16,780 nucleotides of DNA, taken from assembly GCA_947485035.1 (NCBI GenBank), contig CANKQN010000007.1, positions 1 through 16,780 of the forward strand. The letters run 5' to 3'. The notes under the pieces are model-generated. The model was not told the origin of the DNA, made no database searches, and saw nothing but the letters and a program-made list of their open reading frames with translations. Shown here one piece after another: positions 14,880 to 16,780 of the stretch (position 1 is its first letter; each line of letters begins with the position of its first letter). The position numbers were made by a program, and so were the translations under genes. Origin of the DNA: Rickettsiales bacterium (GTDB lineage Bacteria > Pseudomonadota > Alphaproteobacteria > Rickettsiales > Deianiraeaceae).

Positions 14880-16053
14880 GAGTTTTTTCCAAAATTTCAC
14901 CTGCTTTCTGAACATGCTGTTCTTGAATAATTAACGGAGGAAGTAATCTTAAAACATTATTTCGTGCCGGCATTGTTAAAAGCTTATTGGCAAAAAGTTT
15001 ATCCGCAAGGTTTTTCACAGCAAATGATTCATGTAACATGAAGCCCGTCATCAGACCAAATCCGCGAATTTCCTTGATTACACGCGGGAATTTTGCCATT
15101 AAATTGTTCAACATTGTGTTGATGTTTCCAGATTGTGTTTGAACATTTTTAAGGAAGTCTTGGTTGGCAATTTCAGTGCAAACTGTGTTCACAACTGCCA
15201 TTGCAAGAGGATTTCCCCCAAATGTTGTTCCATGCGAACCAACGGTTATTACGCCTTGTGTTGATTTTGCAAACAAAGTTGCACCAACTGGGAAGCCACC
15301 GCCAATTCCTTTGGCCATAGCAATAATATCCGGTTGAATTTCTGCCCACTGAAATGCGTTGAATTTACCAGTTCTGCCTGCTCCGCATTGAACTTCGTCC
15401 AAAATTAATAAAATTCCTTTTTCTTTTGCAAGGTTTGAAAGTTCTTTCATATATTCCCAGCCTGCGAATTTCAAACCTCCTTCGCCTTGAATTGGTTCGA
15501 CTAAAATGCCCGCAGTTCTTTCATTAATTGCATTGCGAATTGCCTCAATGTTGCCATATTCAACCTGTGAAAAGCCTTCAAGTTTTGGGTAAAATCCTTT
15601 AAGATAAGCATCTTCACCTGCAGCAGAAATGTTTGCGATGCTTCTTCCGTGAAACGAACCTTTACATGTTATGATTTCGTATTTTTCCTCGCCTTTATCT
15701 TGAAAAAATTTGCGTGCCATTTTAATTGCACCTTCAACCGCTTCCGAACCTGAATTGCAAAAGAAAACATTTTCCATACCAGTTGCATGGCATAAAGTTT
15801 GTGCACAATTATCCATTTCGCGACTGTAAAAAACATTGGAAATGTGCCACATTTTGCGTGATTGCTCGTTTATTGCAGTTATCATTTTTTCGTGAGAATA
15901 TCCAAGAGAATTTACCGCAACACCTGCTAGAAAATCAAGATATTCATCGCCATTTGTTGCATAAAGATTAACCCCAACGCCATGCGAAAATTCAACTTGT
16001 GTTCTTGAATGGGAGTTGACTATGTGTTTATGCTGTGTCATATTTGTATTCAT
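14860..16053 (-). CDS. argD: Acetylornithine / succinyl-DAP aminotransferase
   Basis: This class III PLP aminotransferase converts N-acetylornithine semialdehyde and, in many bacteria, also N-succinyl-2-amino-6-ketopimelate (DapC activity). Motifs, in the 397-residue form, are FFCNSGSEAVEGAIK (PLP phosphate binding), SFHGRS, LVEPIQGEGG, LDEVQCGAGRTG (Asp219) and PLP-lysine Lys248 in AMAKGIGGG, with HGTTFGGNP. An upstream in-frame ATG at 16086 would add 11 residues lying inside the preceding gene. I prefer 16053, whose ATG overlaps the upstream TAA (TAATG), giving translational coupling and a normal family length. No other arginine gene is in the window. With dapA nearby, a diaminopimelate role is plausible. 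Confidence 0.93.
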   Translation of the reverse strand: MNTNMTQHKHIVNSHSRTQVEFSHGVGVNLYATNGDEYLDFLAGVAVNSLGYSHEKMITAINEQSRKMWHISNVFYSREMDNCAQTLCHATGMENVFFCNSGSEAVEGAIKMARKFFQDKGEEKYEIITCKGSFHGRSIANISAAGEDAYLKGFYPKLEGFSQVEYGNIEAIRNAINERTAGILVEPIQGEGGLKFAGWEYMKELSNLAKEKGILLILDEVQCGAGRTGKFNAFQWAEIQPDIIAMAKGIGGGFPVGATLFAKSTQGVITVGSHGTTFGGNPLAMAVVNTVCTEIANQDFLKNVQTQSGNINTMLNNLMAKFPRVIKEIRGFGLMTGFMLHESFAVKNLADKLFANKLLTMPARNNVLRLLPPLIIQEQHVQKAGEILEKTLMELQP

Positions 16054-16780
16054 TAATTTTTTGATTCCTGCAATTGTGCAAGCCAAGCTTTATTTGCCTC
16101 TTCAATGCACTGGCTTGACGTAACAGAAGTGTTCATTTCTTTTTGCTTGCTAACGTGAATTTTCCAAACATTTTGAATTATCGTTTTGCGAACATCGTCA
16201 CCAACTGTTTTGAACGACTTTATTGAAGTGTAAAAATTTTCAGACATTGCCTCACGCTGGTTATCTGCGAGGTTGTAACAAGTGTTGTTGTCGTAAGTTT
16301 TTGCAGTTTCGCTTAGTGGGCAAGTAAAAAATGTGGTGTAGTCCTTTTTTGCATTTCCTTCAAGATATTGTTCTGCAAGACCATCACACACTTTTTCAAC
16401 CGCTTGAACGCACGAATTTGGGCAGGGTCTTGTTAGGCATTGTGAAATATAACATTTCAATGGTTCGACGGTGTTATCGATTTCTGTAAGTGATTGAAAT
16501 TGTGAGTTAATTGCCTGAATATGTTTTGCAATCAACCCTGAAGGTGATGTTATTGCATTTGGTATGTTCAATGTCTGCAATTGTTTTGTTATATTTCCAT
16601 AACAAGTTTTGCGAAATGCACTTGATGCAATTGTTGATGCCTTTGCAGCGGGGTCCATGGGAATTGATGTGCCACCGCTTTGTTTGAAAAGCATGTATGC
16701 GACTATGGAGTTTTTCCATGCCATGTCGTCGAAGTCTGCGTGTGCACATTTACACAGTTGCGGGAAAATTTCATTGTATA
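16053..16780 (-). CDS. Cysteine-rich unknown protein, 5' end outside window
   Basis: The frame is open from the right edge to TAA 16053-16055, giving at least 242 residues. An internal ATG at 16724 exists, but the frame continues upstream with conserved-looking residues including CKCAHADFDD, so the true start is probably beyond the edge. It has 11 cysteines, clustered around CYISQC, PCPNSC and VCDG. Such density usually indicates disulfides in an exported protein. No transmembrane segment is evident in the visible part. It is translationally coupled to argD through TAATG. I do not recognise the family, and no enzyme motif is visible. A signal peptide would have to lie outside the window. Confidence 0.7.
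   Translation of the reverse strand, partial: YNEIFPQLCKCAHADFDDMAWKNSIVAYMLFKQSGGTSIPMDPAAKASTIASSAFRKTCYGNITKQLQTLNIPNAITSPSGLIAKHIQAINSQFQSLTEIDNTVEPLKCYISQCLTRPCPNSCVQAVEKVCDGLAEQYLEGNAKKDYTTFFTCPLSETAKTYDNNTCYNLADNQREAMSENFYTSIKSFKTVGDDVRKTIIQNVWKIHVSKQKEMNTSVTSSQCIEEANKAWLAQLQESKN

Overview
The window comes from an AT-rich Gram-negative bacterium. It encodes lipoproteins with lipoboxes, a BamB-like outer-membrane assembly factor, a periplasmic HtrA-type protease and a SecD separate from SecF. Together these suggest a proteobacterium, perhaps a small-genome or host-associated alphaproteobacterium, but the taxonomic call is only moderate. Most start codons lack a Shine-Dalgarno motif and follow A/T-rich leaders. 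No tRNA, rRNA, CRISPR array, transposon or phage gene was seen.

Layout. Positions 2-187 hold the tail of an unrecognised plus-strand gene. It converges on gpmI (minus strand, glycolysis). A 304-bp divergent spacer follows, with a good gpmI promoter, a perfect 16-bp palindrome and a nested inverted repeat. Next on the plus strand are recN (DNA repair), a possible 34-codon hydrophobic mini-ORF, and secD (protein export). These converge on a compact minus-strand run read in the order glyA, cdsA, dapA, bamB-like, prfA, trkA (11860 down to 5367). Its genes are separated by 3-5 nt or overlap by 4 nt at ATGA. It mixes one-carbon, phospholipid, diaminopimelate/lysine, outer-membrane, translation and potassium functions and looks like one transcription unit.

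The most interesting region is 11861-12826. Between divergent glyA and dnaJ lies an unrecognised lipoprotein gene (12003-12685). Its only plausible ATG is separated from the long reading frame by an (AT)8 tract. As written, translation stops after 12 codons. With one AT unit fewer, the same ATG reads through a textbook lipoprotein signal (MTNPFKYIYISLTILASC) into the rest of the protein. This is the expected architecture of a slipped-strand, phase-variable surface lipoprotein. A 17-bp sequence containing CCCTTGAAA, resembling a heat-shock sigma -35 element, is repeated exactly upstream of this gene and of dnaJ. A strong terminator separates the two genes.

dnaJ overlaps by 4 nt with a signal-peptide-bearing HtrA-like serine protease, forming a chaperone-protease pair. 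That gene overlaps argD tail to tail by 20 bp. argD (minus) is translationally coupled (TAATG) to a cysteine-rich unknown protein that runs off the right edge. DapA and ArgD (which can also act as the succinyl-DAP aminotransferase) could both serve diaminopimelate synthesis.
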